Shown: one piece after another, positions 33,799-41,734 of the stretch
Layout: the number at the start of each line of letters is the position of its first letter
Numbering within the stretch: the first letter of the stretch is position 1
Assembly (NCBI GenBank): GCA_017467515.1
Contig: JAFUSU010000028.1
Coordinates: forward strand, 1-41,734
DNA from: Alphaproteobacteria bacterium
Lineage (GTDB): Bacteria > Pseudomonadota > Alphaproteobacteria > RF32 > CAG-239
DNA length: 41,734 nucleotides
Reading direction: 5' to 3'
Notes under the pieces: generated by a model
Database searches by the model: none
Told to the model about the DNA's origin: nothing
The model's input: only the letters and a program-made list of their open reading frames with translations
Program-made: the position numbers and the translations under genes

Positions 33799-34464
33799 AT
33801 GTTGAATATTTCAAAATTAAAATATGCTTTATTTGATTGGGATAATACACTGGTAGAAAGCCGCACTTCTTTAACCGTAGCAGTTAATTGTGTTTTAGAT
33901 CATTATCACTTGCCGGAATGGGAAAAGGTAAAGCATTTAAGAAACAAAAATTTATCATTTAAGGATAATTTTCCATTGATTTTCGGAAATTATGCCGAGG
34001 AAGCCTATGCCTTTTACCGACAAGTTTATTTGCAACTGATGCCGACTAATATCTATATTTTTCCCTATGTGGCAGAGGTACTTAATTGTTTAAGTCTGAA
34101 AGGGGTTCAGCTTTATATTGTGAGTAACAAAGAAAGGATATTATTGGAAAAGGAAAAAGAACTTCTGTTGCCGAATATATATTTTCGAAAAATTGTATGC
34201 GGTCATGAGGCTAAAGAAGACAAGCCCTCACCAGAGCAAATTTTTTATGCTTTGGAAGGGGATATTTCATCTCAAGAGGTGACACCGGAAACAGTATGGA
34301 TGATTGGAGATTCTCCGATGGATAGTCAAGCTGCTTTACGGGCAAACGCATTACCGATTCGTATAGGGAAATCTATATGGGGAGATGAGGGAGAACCGAA
34401 TAATCATATCATTTATTTTAATGATTTTAGAAATTTTTATCAAAATCTAGGAACAAATGCTTAA
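33799..34464 (+). CDS. HAD hydrolase, phosphoglycolate phosphatase-like
   Basis: HAD motif I is FDWDNTLVES (residues 11-20), motif II IVSNKER near 108, the motif III lysine lies in HEAKEDKPSPEQ, and motif IV is VWMIGDSPMDSQAA near 170. Cap type C1 and 221 residues fit Gph or related phosphatases. Substrate specificity is not readable. ACGGAG precedes ATG 33799. It stands alone between comF and a promoter for the glgX-like gene. Confidence 0.82.
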   Translation: MLNISKLKYALFDWDNTLVESRTSLTVAVNCVLDHYHLPEWEKVKHLRNKNLSFKDNFPLIFGNYAEEAYAFYRQVYLQLMPTNIYIFPYVAEVLNCLSLKGVQLYIVSNKERILLEKEKELLLPNIYFRKIVCGHEAKEDKPSPEQIFYALEGDISSQEVTPETVWMIGDSPMDSQAALRANALPIRIGKSIWGDEGEPNNHIIYFNDFRNFYQNLGTNA

Positions 34465-34469
34465 AAAGG

Positions 34470-34498
34470 TTGGCAAACAACGGAAAAGGTTGTATATA
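34470..34498 (+). promoter_or_regulatory. Promoter for the glgX-like gene
   Basis: TTGGCA (34470-34475) and TATATA (34493-34498) are 17 bases apart, giving a leader of about 30 bases before ATG 34538. Confidence 0.55.
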
Positions 34499-34537
34499 AA
34501 ATAATATTAAATAAAATTTTTATTGAAAGCCGAAAAT

Positions 34538-36649
34538 ATGCCAAAACAATCCCCGATGGGGGCATTTTATACGCCCCGAGAAACGACTTTCAGAGTCTTT
34601 TCCGAACACGCAGAAAATATAGAATTAGCTCTTTTTTCTTCAGATGAAAAAGAAGTCAAAAGGATTCCGATGAAAAGACAAGAAAACGGTGTTTGGGAAA
34701 TAAAAGTTCAAGAGGTTCCTGCCGGTCAAAAGTACGGTTATTATGCAGACGGACCGTATGATCCTTCTGCCGGTTTGTTTTTCAATAAACACAAAATGGC
34801 CGTTGATCCTTATTGTTTAGAAGTTTCAAGAGAATTTAATGATTGGGAGAATGATAATCTTTGCGGAGATAATGACCTAGACAATACACCATATATGCCA
34901 AAATCCGTTGTGGTGGAAAGAAACGAGCAAAAAGATAATGAAAAGTATCCCTATTTGCGAAAACAACCGCATATTCCTTGGGGAAAAAACAGTATTTTTG
35001 AAGTTCACGTTCGCAATTTTACATTGAAAAATTTTAATTTACCTCAAGAAGAACGCGGTAAATTACGGGGGCTGGCAAACCCATGGATGCTTGATTATTT
35101 TGAACAACTCGGTGTTAATAACATTGAATTAATGCCAATCACACCGACGTGTCCCGGTCGAAACTTAAAAAAGGCAGATGGTAAAACAGATAACTGGGGC
35201 TACAATCCTTATTGCCATTTTGCTGTTAATCCGCGCTACGGTAATTATGAAGACCTGAAGTATCTGATTAATGCATTGCATTCAAGAGGAATGAAAATAA
35301 CCTTAGATGTTGTTTTTAATCATACCGGTGAATATGAAGCACAAGGATATAACGGTCGAGCTTTATCTTATAAATTATTGGATAGCCCGAACTATTACCT
35401 TTCGAATGGGAATGATAAGGCGAATTATGCCAACTATACCGGCTGCGGTAATAATTTTAATTTAAATACAAAAGCCGGACAGAAAATTTTGCACGATTTT
35501 TTGATGTACGCGCATTCGATCGGTGTTGACAGCCTCAGATTCGATTTAGGCGGAGATTGCGCCCTGAATGAATATGGTCAATTTTTAGATAATGGCGGAT
35601 TTATGCAGGAGATTAAATTTGCCAGAGAAAAGTTGGGTATGGATATCGTTATAGAACCGTGGAGTGCTTTAGGCGGAAACTATTCAGATCGGTTTTCGGG
35701 AGAAATTGACGGTGTTATGAAATGGAGCGACACCAGACGGAAAACAGATGCTAAATTTTTCAGCTCATACAGCGGTTTGCAGGGTGAATTAGCGACACAG
35801 GTTGCCGGATCTGCTATGGTTGATAAATATGGTAAAAACAGTGCCGTTATCGGAACCGGCAGAACTCATGACGGCTTTAGTCTTTTAGGAGCCTTTGAAC
35901 ATTATAAGGATACACGTCCTAATGGGGAAGAAGGCAGAGATGGCAGTCCTGATGAATATAGAAAATCTTCAGACAGAAACGAATTGTATCGTCGGGCAGT
36001 TAGTAATGCCGCATTTGATATTCTGAGCAAGGGTGTCCCGTTTATGCGTGCCGGTGATGAACGAGGTTACTCCAGTCCGAATAACAATCCTTATTGTATC
36101 GATGATGAGAGTGTTTGGATAGATTGGCGTGGCTTAGATGACAAAAATAAAGAATTATTTATGAATATATGTCGACTGAATGCCTTTCGTCAGAAGCACC
36201 CTGTGTTTAACAGTATGGAACTGTTTACCGGAGAAAAAGTCAAAGCGAATGGTGTAAAAGACATTACTTGGTTGCGTCCGGATGCGAAAGAGATGGAAGA
36301 TCAAGATTGGCATACACCGTATGCTAAAACATTAGCTTATATGTTGAACGGAAAGAGTCCCCAAGCCGGTGCCGGAGATGATGATTTCTTGGTGATGATG
36401 TCGGGAGATGATTACTATACGGTTGATTACCGCCTGCCAAATCCGCCGCAAGGAGAAAAATGGAAAGTTATTTTTGATTCTTCACAGCAAGGATTCATTA
36501 ATGATACAAAAGAATTTGCAGCCGGAGAAAGTTATGCATTAAAACCTTTTTCTTATGTTATATTAAGTCATAAAAGAACGGATAATGAAGATCGACAAGC
36601 TCAAAAAACAATAAATTTTTTGATGAGTGCAAAGCGAGAAATTGAATGA
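34538..36649 (+). CDS. glgX: Glycogen debranching enzyme GlgX-like (GH13 isoamylase type)
   Basis: An N-terminal CBM48-like domain (TTFRVFSEHAENIELALFS) precedes a GH13 barrel with region I DVVFNHTGE, region II VDSLRFDLGGD (nucleophile Asp336), region III IVIEPWSALGG (acid Glu373) and region IV THDGFSL (Asp445). EVHVRNFT and WGYNPYCHFAVNPRYG are typical of isoamylase and GlgX. At 703 residues it fits. It should cleave alpha-1,6 branches of glycogen or limit dextrins. TTG 34523 is in frame, but ATG 34538 fits the promoter and conserved start better. No other glycogen genes are present in the window. Confidence 0.9.
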   Translation: MPKQSPMGAFYTPRETTFRVFSEHAENIELALFSSDEKEVKRIPMKRQENGVWEIKVQEVPAGQKYGYYADGPYDPSAGLFFNKHKMAVDPYCLEVSREFNDWENDNLCGDNDLDNTPYMPKSVVVERNEQKDNEKYPYLRKQPHIPWGKNSIFEVHVRNFTLKNFNLPQEERGKLRGLANPWMLDYFEQLGVNNIELMPITPTCPGRNLKKADGKTDNWGYNPYCHFAVNPRYGNYEDLKYLINALHSRGMKITLDVVFNHTGEYEAQGYNGRALSYKLLDSPNYYLSNGNDKANYANYTGCGNNFNLNTKAGQKILHDFLMYAHSIGVDSLRFDLGGDCALNEYGQFLDNGGFMQEIKFAREKLGMDIVIEPWSALGGNYSDRFSGEIDGVMKWSDTRRKTDAKFFSSYSGLQGELATQVAGSAMVDKYGKNSAVIGTGRTHDGFSLLGAFEHYKDTRPNGEEGRDGSPDEYRKSSDRNELYRRAVSNAAFDILSKGVPFMRAGDERGYSSPNNNPYCIDDESVWIDWRGLDDKNKELFMNICRLNAFRQKHPVFNSMELFTGEKVKANGVKDITWLRPDAKEMEDQDWHTPYAKTLAYMLNGKSPQAGAGDDDFLVMMSGDDYYTVDYRLPNPPQGEKWKVIFDSSQQGFINDTKEFAAGESYALKPFSYVILSHKRTDNEDRQAQKTINFLMSAKREIE

Positions 36650-38205
36650 AAAGAAAACTAAAATTCGAACCGATAAAAATCAGCCGATACGTTTTATGGG
36701 GAATCGTTATTATTGTTTTTCTGATTCTGAATTATTGGTATTTGGATAAATATTTATCATTTAATTCAGCCTATGTTACAGATTATCAGGAGCCGGAAGA
36801 TTTATTATCTCAGTATAGAAAACCGGCTGTTGCCGGAATCTTTTATGAGGGTGAGGATAAAATACCATCAAAGGAAGAAGATAATTATTTAAAGTCAGGA
36901 AAATTTAGAGATCATCAGGATTATAAATCGAAAATAATTATTGTACCGTATGCCGGATATAATTATTCGACAGCAACGGCAGCAAAGGCCTATTTACCTC
37001 TTAAAAATTATAAAAAAATCATAAAAAATGTACTGTTGTTGGGGCCGCTAAATCACAATAAGGGGATATTCTTATCGGATGCGGATTATTTTAAAACCCC
37101 ATTGGGAAGTATAGCGGTTAATAAAAAAACAGTTTATCAGCTGGCAGAAAAAAATAAAAATTTTTCCATTGATAAAAGGGTATTTGTAAAAGAAAACAGC
37201 CTGAAAAATCATTTGCCTTTTATTCAAAAAATTTTACCGCAAGCAAAAATTATCCCGATGATGTATGGAGAAACTTCTGCGGAAACAGTAGCGCAAGCTC
37301 TGAAAGAATATTTGGAGAGAAAAGATACAATTTTAATCATATCCGCAGATTTGTCGCTTTATCGTTCTTATGATACCGCAAGAGGAGCAATACAAAAAAA
37401 CGATGAGCAAATGCAGAAAGAAAAAAACGAAGATGACTATTGTGGAGCAATAGGGATTAAATCTGCTCTTATTTTGGCTGAACAGTTAAATTACTATCCT
37501 CAAATGATTGAATTAATCAATTCGGAACAAGCAACCGATGGTAAAAATAATGTAGTCGGGTATGGAATTTGGGATTTTTATTCTCCGTCAAAGACGGAAG
37601 AAAATGCAAATCGTCTGGATAGAGAAGTTCAAAATATCAAAAATTATGTAAATTTATATGGTCATAATTTAAAAGAAATAGCCGATATCAGTCTTGAAAA
37701 AGCTGTGCGTCATCATAAGAAATATTCACCATCTCGGCGGAGCTATCCCGAAAAAATTTTTGATAGAGGAGCCTCCTATATAACGCTTTATCAAAATGGA
37801 AATTTAAGAGGAAGCGCAGGAAGTGTTCTTCCGTCAGCGTCAATTGCACAAAATATTGCAGATAATATGTACTTTGCGGCACTGGAAGATAAACGATTTT
37901 CTTCTGTAAAATTAAAGGAATTACAAGAGATAAACTATACTATTTCTTTATTGACCGGTTTTGAAGAAATTATATACCATAATGAAAAAGAAGTTATCGG
38001 TAAGATACAAGAAAATAAAGACGGCATCGTTATTCGCGATGGTAATCGTCAGGGGGTATTTCTTCCGGAAGTATGGAAACAGTTTCCCGAGAAGAATGAT
38101 TTTTTTAAGCAATTGAAGATTAAAGCGGGAATTCATCCTAATTATTGGCGCAACAATATTAAAGTATATCGTTTTAGAACAGTGGAGATAAAAAATGAAA
38201 ATTAA
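36646..38205 (+). CDS. Membrane-anchored Memo-AMMECR1 fusion protein
   Basis: One membrane helix (about 14-32), then a Memo-like domain (about 60-315; KPAVAGIFYEG, VPYAGYNYSTATAA, LLGPLNHNKG, ISADLSLYRS, YCGAIGIKSA), then an AMMECR1 domain (about 335-515; SYITLYQNGNLRGSAGS, DKRFSS, IVIRDGNRQGVFLPEVW, KAGIHPNYW). Memo proteins usually place metal by His, His, His and Cys. Here PHAGY is PYAGY (Tyr102) and SDLSHY is ADLSLY (Leu238), while His137, Asp235 and Cys266 remain. The AMMECR1 LRGCIG motif is LRGSAG (Ser390). No radical-SAM partner is nearby. ATG overlaps the glgX-like TGA. Confidence 0.8.
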   Translation: MKRKLKFEPIKISRYVLWGIVIIVFLILNYWYLDKYLSFNSAYVTDYQEPEDLLSQYRKPAVAGIFYEGEDKIPSKEEDNYLKSGKFRDHQDYKSKIIIVPYAGYNYSTATAAKAYLPLKNYKKIIKNVLLLGPLNHNKGIFLSDADYFKTPLGSIAVNKKTVYQLAEKNKNFSIDKRVFVKENSLKNHLPFIQKILPQAKIIPMMYGETSAETVAQALKEYLERKDTILIISADLSLYRSYDTARGAIQKNDEQMQKEKNEDDYCGAIGIKSALILAEQLNYYPQMIELINSEQATDGKNNVVGYGIWDFYSPSKTEENANRLDREVQNIKNYVNLYGHNLKEIADISLEKAVRHHKKYSPSRRSYPEKIFDRGASYITLYQNGNLRGSAGSVLPSASIAQNIADNMYFAALEDKRFSSVKLKELQEINYTISLLTGFEEIIYHNEKEVIGKIQENKDGIVIRDGNRQGVFLPEVWKQFPEKNDFFKQLKIKAGIHPNYWRNNIKVYRFRTVEIKNEN

Positions 38206-39907
38206 CGGTTATGAATTAGCACTGACAGAAGAAGAACTAGATGAAATTTTAACAAAAAAAACACGTGAAATTGTTTTGTTGGATAAAGAAAGTCAAGAAT
38301 ACAAAAGTCTGACAGAAGGGAATAAAAAAGCGCTGGATCATTTGGTGGCAGCAGCCAAGTATTTTAATATTGTCGCCGAAGAACAAGATCATGAATTGAA
38401 TATTGAGCTGCATCGAGGCTTGGAAAAAGCCGCTCAAACAAGCTCATACGCGGCTAAAGCACTGCGTTTGTTTAATATGTTTCGAGGTGTTGAGGGGCAT
38501 AATGGTGTTGATTTAGAACCGATTCAAATTTTTAAAGGGGTGAAAGGTTCTCAGGGGCGCAATTTTTATCCGTCTGATTTATCCGTTTCTGAATTTCATT
38601 CCATTATCAAAAGAATGTTGGAAGAAGGTAGAAATGAAGATGTTCAAAAAATATTTAGTGTCAGAACAATGGTTCGTCGAGACGGTAGTGATTTAAAAGC
38701 GATAGATTATACGGAATATTTTAAAGATATATTTTCTAAAGCAGCCAATGAATTGGAGGTTGCGGCCCATTATACCACAGATGAAGCATTTAAAGATTTT
38801 TTGGGATGGCAGGCTCAAGCGCTCATTCAAAATAATGAAGATATGGATATGTTAGCCGATAAGCATTGGGCTGTTCTGCAAAATAATACCCAACTTGAAT
38901 TTACAATCGGTCGAGAAAGCTATGATGATAAATTATCTCCGACAATTTATGATAATCCTGAATTATTGGCAATGATTGAAGAAAGAGGAATAGAAGTAAA
39001 CTCGAAAGATATGCTGGGCGCTCGTGCCGGAATCGTCAATAAGAAAGGAACAGATTTAATTTTGCAATTTAAAGAGCAATTGCCGGAAATTGCAAAGTTG
39101 ATGCCGCACTGTGATAAATATGAGCAAAAAGTAACCGGTGGCGGGGAAATGAAGCAAACTATGGTAGATGCGGATATTGCCATATTATGCGGAGATTATG
39201 CGCAATGCCGCGGTGGAATTACATTGGCTCAAAATTTGCCTAATAACGATAAGCTGGCGGTTAAAACGGGTGGTGGTCGGAGAAATGTTTACCATCGCCA
39301 AGTCAGGCAATCCAATGATCAAGAGCGAATTAAAAAAATTTTAGATCGCTTAGTGGCACCGGCTTATCATCAGTATTATGATTCTGAAGCGGATCACTGG
39401 TTTGTCATCGGACACGAAAACGGTCACTCTTTAGGTCCGGATAATACATATCAACGCGCTCTCGGAAATTATAAAAGCACAATTGAAGAACATAAGGCCG
39501 ATATGGTTTCTATAACGTTTATGCCGGAATATGTCAAAACAGGTGTTATTACAGAAGAAATGCTTAAAAAGATTTATACGACATGGGTCGTTAAAAGATT
39601 GTTTTTGAAGGCACAACCTGTAGAAGTTCACCGTGTTGCAGAATTGATACATTTTAATTATCTTCTTGATAGAGGAGCTTTTTCTTTCGATGTCGAACAC
39701 AAAGTTCATATCCATTTTGATAAATTTCATCAAGCGGCGTATGATTTACTGGAAGAAACGATTGCTTTGCAGCTGTCAAAATCTCCGGTTAAAGCAAAAG
39801 CCTTTATTGATAAATATACCAAATGGGGCGAGCACTCTCAGTATATTGCAAAAATTGAGCAAGAAGTCGGTTTGAAGAATTATATAGAACTGGAAATTCA
39901 TTTTTAA
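38195..39907 (+). CDS. M49-like (dipeptidyl-peptidase III type) zinc metallopeptidase
   Basis: The protein has 570 residues with HENGH at 407-411 and EEHKAD at 431-436. These are the spacing and order of the zinc and catalytic motifs of peptidase family M49 (HExxGH and EExRAE). Here the first motif is a five-residue HExxH, as reported for some bacterial DPP III. No signal peptide is visible, so it is probably a cytoplasmic aminopeptidase releasing dipeptides; activity is inferred. GGAG precedes ATG 38195 inside the end of the Memo-AMMECR1 gene (11-base overlap), so the two are coupled. Confidence 0.75.
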   Translation: MKINGYELALTEEELDEILTKKTREIVLLDKESQEYKSLTEGNKKALDHLVAAAKYFNIVAEEQDHELNIELHRGLEKAAQTSSYAAKALRLFNMFRGVEGHNGVDLEPIQIFKGVKGSQGRNFYPSDLSVSEFHSIIKRMLEEGRNEDVQKIFSVRTMVRRDGSDLKAIDYTEYFKDIFSKAANELEVAAHYTTDEAFKDFLGWQAQALIQNNEDMDMLADKHWAVLQNNTQLEFTIGRESYDDKLSPTIYDNPELLAMIEERGIEVNSKDMLGARAGIVNKKGTDLILQFKEQLPEIAKLMPHCDKYEQKVTGGGEMKQTMVDADIAILCGDYAQCRGGITLAQNLPNNDKLAVKTGGGRRNVYHRQVRQSNDQERIKKILDRLVAPAYHQYYDSEADHWFVIGHENGHSLGPDNTYQRALGNYKSTIEEHKADMVSITFMPEYVKTGVITEEMLKKIYTTWVVKRLFLKAQPVEVHRVAELIHFNYLLDRGAFSFDVEHKVHIHFDKFHQAAYDLLEETIALQLSKSPVKAKAFIDKYTKWGEHSQYIAKIEQEVGLKNYIELEIHF

Positions 39908-39979
39908 AAATAGTCTTGCTTAAATTTATAAAATATTTAAACTGAAGACATAGTAAGAACGACATTTCGGAATAAAAAA

Positions 39980-40348
39980 ATGTATAAAAAGTTGGTGGCC
40001 GGAGAATTAAGCTTGGTCGAAACATTTTGGAAGTTTGGTGTGTTGGGCAGTCTTTTGGGATTCTCAATAGTCTGGATTTTCGGGGGAATTTTAGTTCCGC
40101 AATTACACGGGTATAGCATCTATGCATATTATACACAGTATTATAATCCGTTACGGAGCGGTTCTGATATTTTGTTGTCAACAGTATGTTATCTGACAAG
40201 TCTCGGTGTCTTTTGCGCATATCTTTTTTCTGTGGTCCTTGGTGTTTGGCGGAGCTCTGCCGAATATGATAAAAATGTCTTTTTTAAATATATGTCACGT
40301 ATCGGAATAGTGTTTTTAGCCTATTTGTTTTTAAGAATTATTTTTTAG
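39980..40348 (+). CDS. Small multi-pass membrane protein, unknown
   Basis: A 122-residue protein with three likely membrane helices: about 20-45 (FGVLGSLLGFSIVWIFGG), 65-88 and 100-120. It begins MYKKLVAGELSLVETFWKFG, which resembles small inner-membrane proteins whose N-terminal LxxTFWxFG stretch lies before the first helix. Function unknown. It is followed 9 bases later by a small lipoprotein gene, so the two are likely co-transcribed. Confidence 0.65.
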   Translation: MYKKLVAGELSLVETFWKFGVLGSLLGFSIVWIFGGILVPQLHGYSIYAYYTQYYNPLRSGSDILLSTVCYLTSLGVFCAYLFSVVLGVWRSSAEYDKNVFFKYMSRIGIVFLAYLFLRIIF

Positions 40349-40357
40349 GAATAAAGA

Positions 40358-40525
40358 ATGAAAAAAATAATAATATGTCTGCTGACTGTCTTTTTGATGA
40401 ATGCCTGCGAAGCGGGAAAATTTAGTGAAGAACGAAACCGACTGCACAATATGCGGCGCGATAATATATGCGAAAAATACCCGCATCGCTGTATCGAGGT
40501 TGATGGAACCCAAGTGGATTGGTAA
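40358..40525 (+). CDS. Small lipoprotein, 55 residues
   Basis: ATG 40358 with AGGA seven bases upstream encodes a short signal MKKIIICLLTVFLMNAC with a lipobox-like MNAC. The mature part of about 39 residues, rich in charged residues, has two more Cys (NICEKYPHRC) that could form a disulfide. It ends VDW, 8 bases before the stop of the convergent virB8-like gene. No family recognised. Confidence 0.6.
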   Translation: MKKIIICLLTVFLMNACEAGKFSEERNRLHNMRRDNICEKYPHRCIEVDGTQVDW

Positions 40526-40533
40526 ACGGATTG

Positions 40534-41313
40534 TTAGAGACCTCTCCGTTTGCGTGCCGATTTTCTGGCTTCTTCCAGATAATGAGAAGATGTCGTATCT
40601 TTTCCGTGATAGGCCAATGAATAAGTTTTAACGACAAAGCCAAACGGATTGCGCATTGCATAGTTTTTATCCGGATAATTAATAGAAGCATAGCCGACAC
40701 GCAAAGTTGCACGCCAAATAGTGACATCAGCCTGAGTCGCATTCGGATAATAATCTAAAGTACGAAATTGAATTTGCCAAACCGAGCGAGCAATCGGAGC
40801 AATCCAATCAATTTCGACATCTCTCTGTAATCCTTTAAAACGGAGCAGATTAATACCTTGCTGAGCCTCCCGTCCCCGAAATTCCTGAAACACGCGCGAT
40901 CCGGACATCCAAAAAACCGGACCTCCCGGTCCCCAACGTTTTACCAATTCATCAAAACGAGAGGTGATTAAGTAGCGATACATAATGTAGTCGCGAACCT
41001 GTTGTTCCGTTACCAAATCAAAAGTTGGAATTTTAATTTCAGAAGGCTCCAGCATTTTCATTTGATTGAATTTAGAATTGAGATACAACAATCTCGGTGC
41101 TGATTTTCTCATCGGTATCAGTAAATAAATAGTGCTGGCCAACATCATATTTAAGCAGATACTGAAAATGGCAATAATAACCAAAACGCGAGAAGACCAC
41201 AGATAGCGTCGCTCAGGCATTGCTTTGACGTGGACGCGTTCAGGATAAATACCAAGCTTATCGGGACTTGATTTTTCTTTATATTTAAAAACTGTGGTAA
41301 AGATATCAAACAT
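40534..41313 (-). CDS. VirB8-like type IV secretion system protein
   Basis: A cytoplasmic N-terminal tail of about 40 residues, one membrane helix (VLVIIAIFSICLNMMLAS, about 43-65), and a periplasmic domain of about 190 residues with YIMYRYLITSRFDELVKRW and RNPFGFVVKTYSLAY. The NPxGFxVxxY ending is typical of VirB8 and related T4SS inner-membrane proteins with an NTF2-like periplasmic fold. VirB8 bridges inner-membrane and core subunits. It faces outward next to a TolC-like lipoprotein gene, suggesting a secretion locus continuing beyond the window. Confidence 0.75.
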   Translation of the reverse strand: MFDIFTTVFKYKEKSSPDKLGIYPERVHVKAMPERRYLWSSRVLVIIAIFSICLNMMLASTIYLLIPMRKSAPRLLYLNSKFNQMKMLEPSEIKIPTFDLVTEQQVRDYIMYRYLITSRFDELVKRWGPGGPVFWMSGSRVFQEFRGREAQQGINLLRFKGLQRDVEIDWIAPIARSVWQIQFRTLDYYPNATQADVTIWRATLRVGYASINYPDKNYAMRNPFGFVVKTYSLAYHGKDTTSSHYLEEARKSARKRRGL

Positions 41314-41448
41314 TGTAAAATTTTAACCTCAATTTAAGCCTCTGCTCTTTATTATGATATGAAAGATGAATAAAATCAAATAAATACTGTTCAGTTTCAT
41401 TTTATTGAGTTAATTATATAACATAGAAGTATATAAAGGGTTTATGTT

Positions 41449-41734
41449 ATGAAAAAATTTTTAAATGCGATTCTTTTTGTTGCTGCTGTCGGTGTTTCTG
41501 CGTGTGTCGCACCTGAGCCAGAGCCGGTAGAAGTTATGGTTGCCGGGCCGGAACCGGTTTACTATACGGATTGGGATAGGGCGATTCGGGCAGATATTGA
41601 TATGCAAAATATGTTTGTGGATGCGCCAAACAGAATCGAAAAACCGATAGATATATATATGGCAATGGCCTTGGCTCTGAAATACAATTATTCGCGCCGG
41701 TTAATCAGTTATGAGCAAAGTCTGATTGAGGCGG
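41449..41734 (+). CDS. TolC-like lipoprotein, 3' end outside window
   Basis: AAAGGG lies eight bases before ATG 41449. The protein begins MKKFLNAILFVAAVGVSAC with a lipobox VSAC, a Pro/Glu-rich linker, then WDRAIRADIDMQNMF and PIDIYMAMALALKYNYSRR. The last segment resembles the first helix of TolC-family outer-membrane channel proteins (PIDLxxAIxxALKxNxxxR). Ninety-five residues are visible and the frame is open at the window edge. With the divergent VirB8-like gene it may belong to a secretion or conjugation-type locus. Confidence 0.65.
   Translation, partial: MKKFLNAILFVAAVGVSACVAPEPEPVEVMVAGPEPVYYTDWDRAIRADIDMQNMFVDAPNRIEKPIDIYMAMALALKYNYSRRLISYEQSLIEA

Noticed and set aside
1..41734. CRISPR array, insertion sequence or prophage
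   Set aside because: No regularly spaced short repeats with unique spacers, no transposase or integrase, and no phage structural genes were seen. The only tandem array is the tRNA-derived one.

Overview
This AT-rich window looks like a chromosomal piece of an alphaproteobacterium, probably an uncultured, host-associated, Rhodospirillales-like lineage. That is an inference from gene content: DUF2155 beside MlaD-type MCE proteins, SUF-only Fe-S assembly ending in SufT and SufE, a Gram-negative envelope gene set, a VirB8-like protein, and a flagellin C-terminal relic of alphaproteobacterial type. I see no insertion sequence, integrase, CRISPR array or rRNA.

Layout. 1-1773 (+): three small overlapping genes (P-loop kinase cut by the window edge, HAD phosphatase, second P-loop kinase). 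1753-4553 (-): two tandem MCE/MlaD-like proteins, a DUF2155 protein and a GT2 glycosyltransferase. 4699-8919 (+): an ABC transporter of the GldA/GldF/GldG type plus a DUF4340 protein, closed by a strong terminator, then an orphan soluble histidine kinase. 9824-11444: a disturbed tRNA-Ser(UGA) locus. A 46-bp direct repeat containing the tRNA 3' end and its terminator brackets a DMT-like permease gene, and on the other side the tRNA 5' half is repeated twice more in a 159-bp tandem array. 11568-15422 (+): a PilM-like protein and a 1027-residue prepilin with PilV-like architecture. 15540-18742: MutT-type NUDIX hydrolase, a small secreted Ala/Lys-rich protein, two unknown proteins and GpsA. 18922-21741 (-): yajC-secD-secF. 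21742-22209: no intact gene, but a relic of a flagellin C-terminus. 22210-23154 (-): LysM/M23 lipoprotein.

23350-30947 (+) is the SUF cluster in the order sufB, small ORF, sufC, sufD, sufS, two DMT-like permeases, sufT, sufE. It should assemble Fe-S clusters by the scaffold SufBCD, desulfurase SufS and sulfur-transfer SufE route, with SufT in maturation. 30957-33031 is a sucC-sucD-like pair in which the alpha subunit has lost both the phosphohistidine and its partner glutamate; this is the most unusual protein-level observation here. 33031-40525 (+): ComF phosphoribosyltransferase, HAD phosphatase, GlgX-like debranching enzyme, a membrane-anchored Memo-AMMECR1 fusion with altered signature residues, an M49-like metallopeptidase with an HExxH pentapeptide, a small membrane protein and a small lipoprotein. 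40534-41734: a VirB8-like type IV secretion protein (-), and divergently the start of a TolC-like lipoprotein that runs off the window.

All functional assignments are from reading translated sequence and remembered family motifs; no database search was run.
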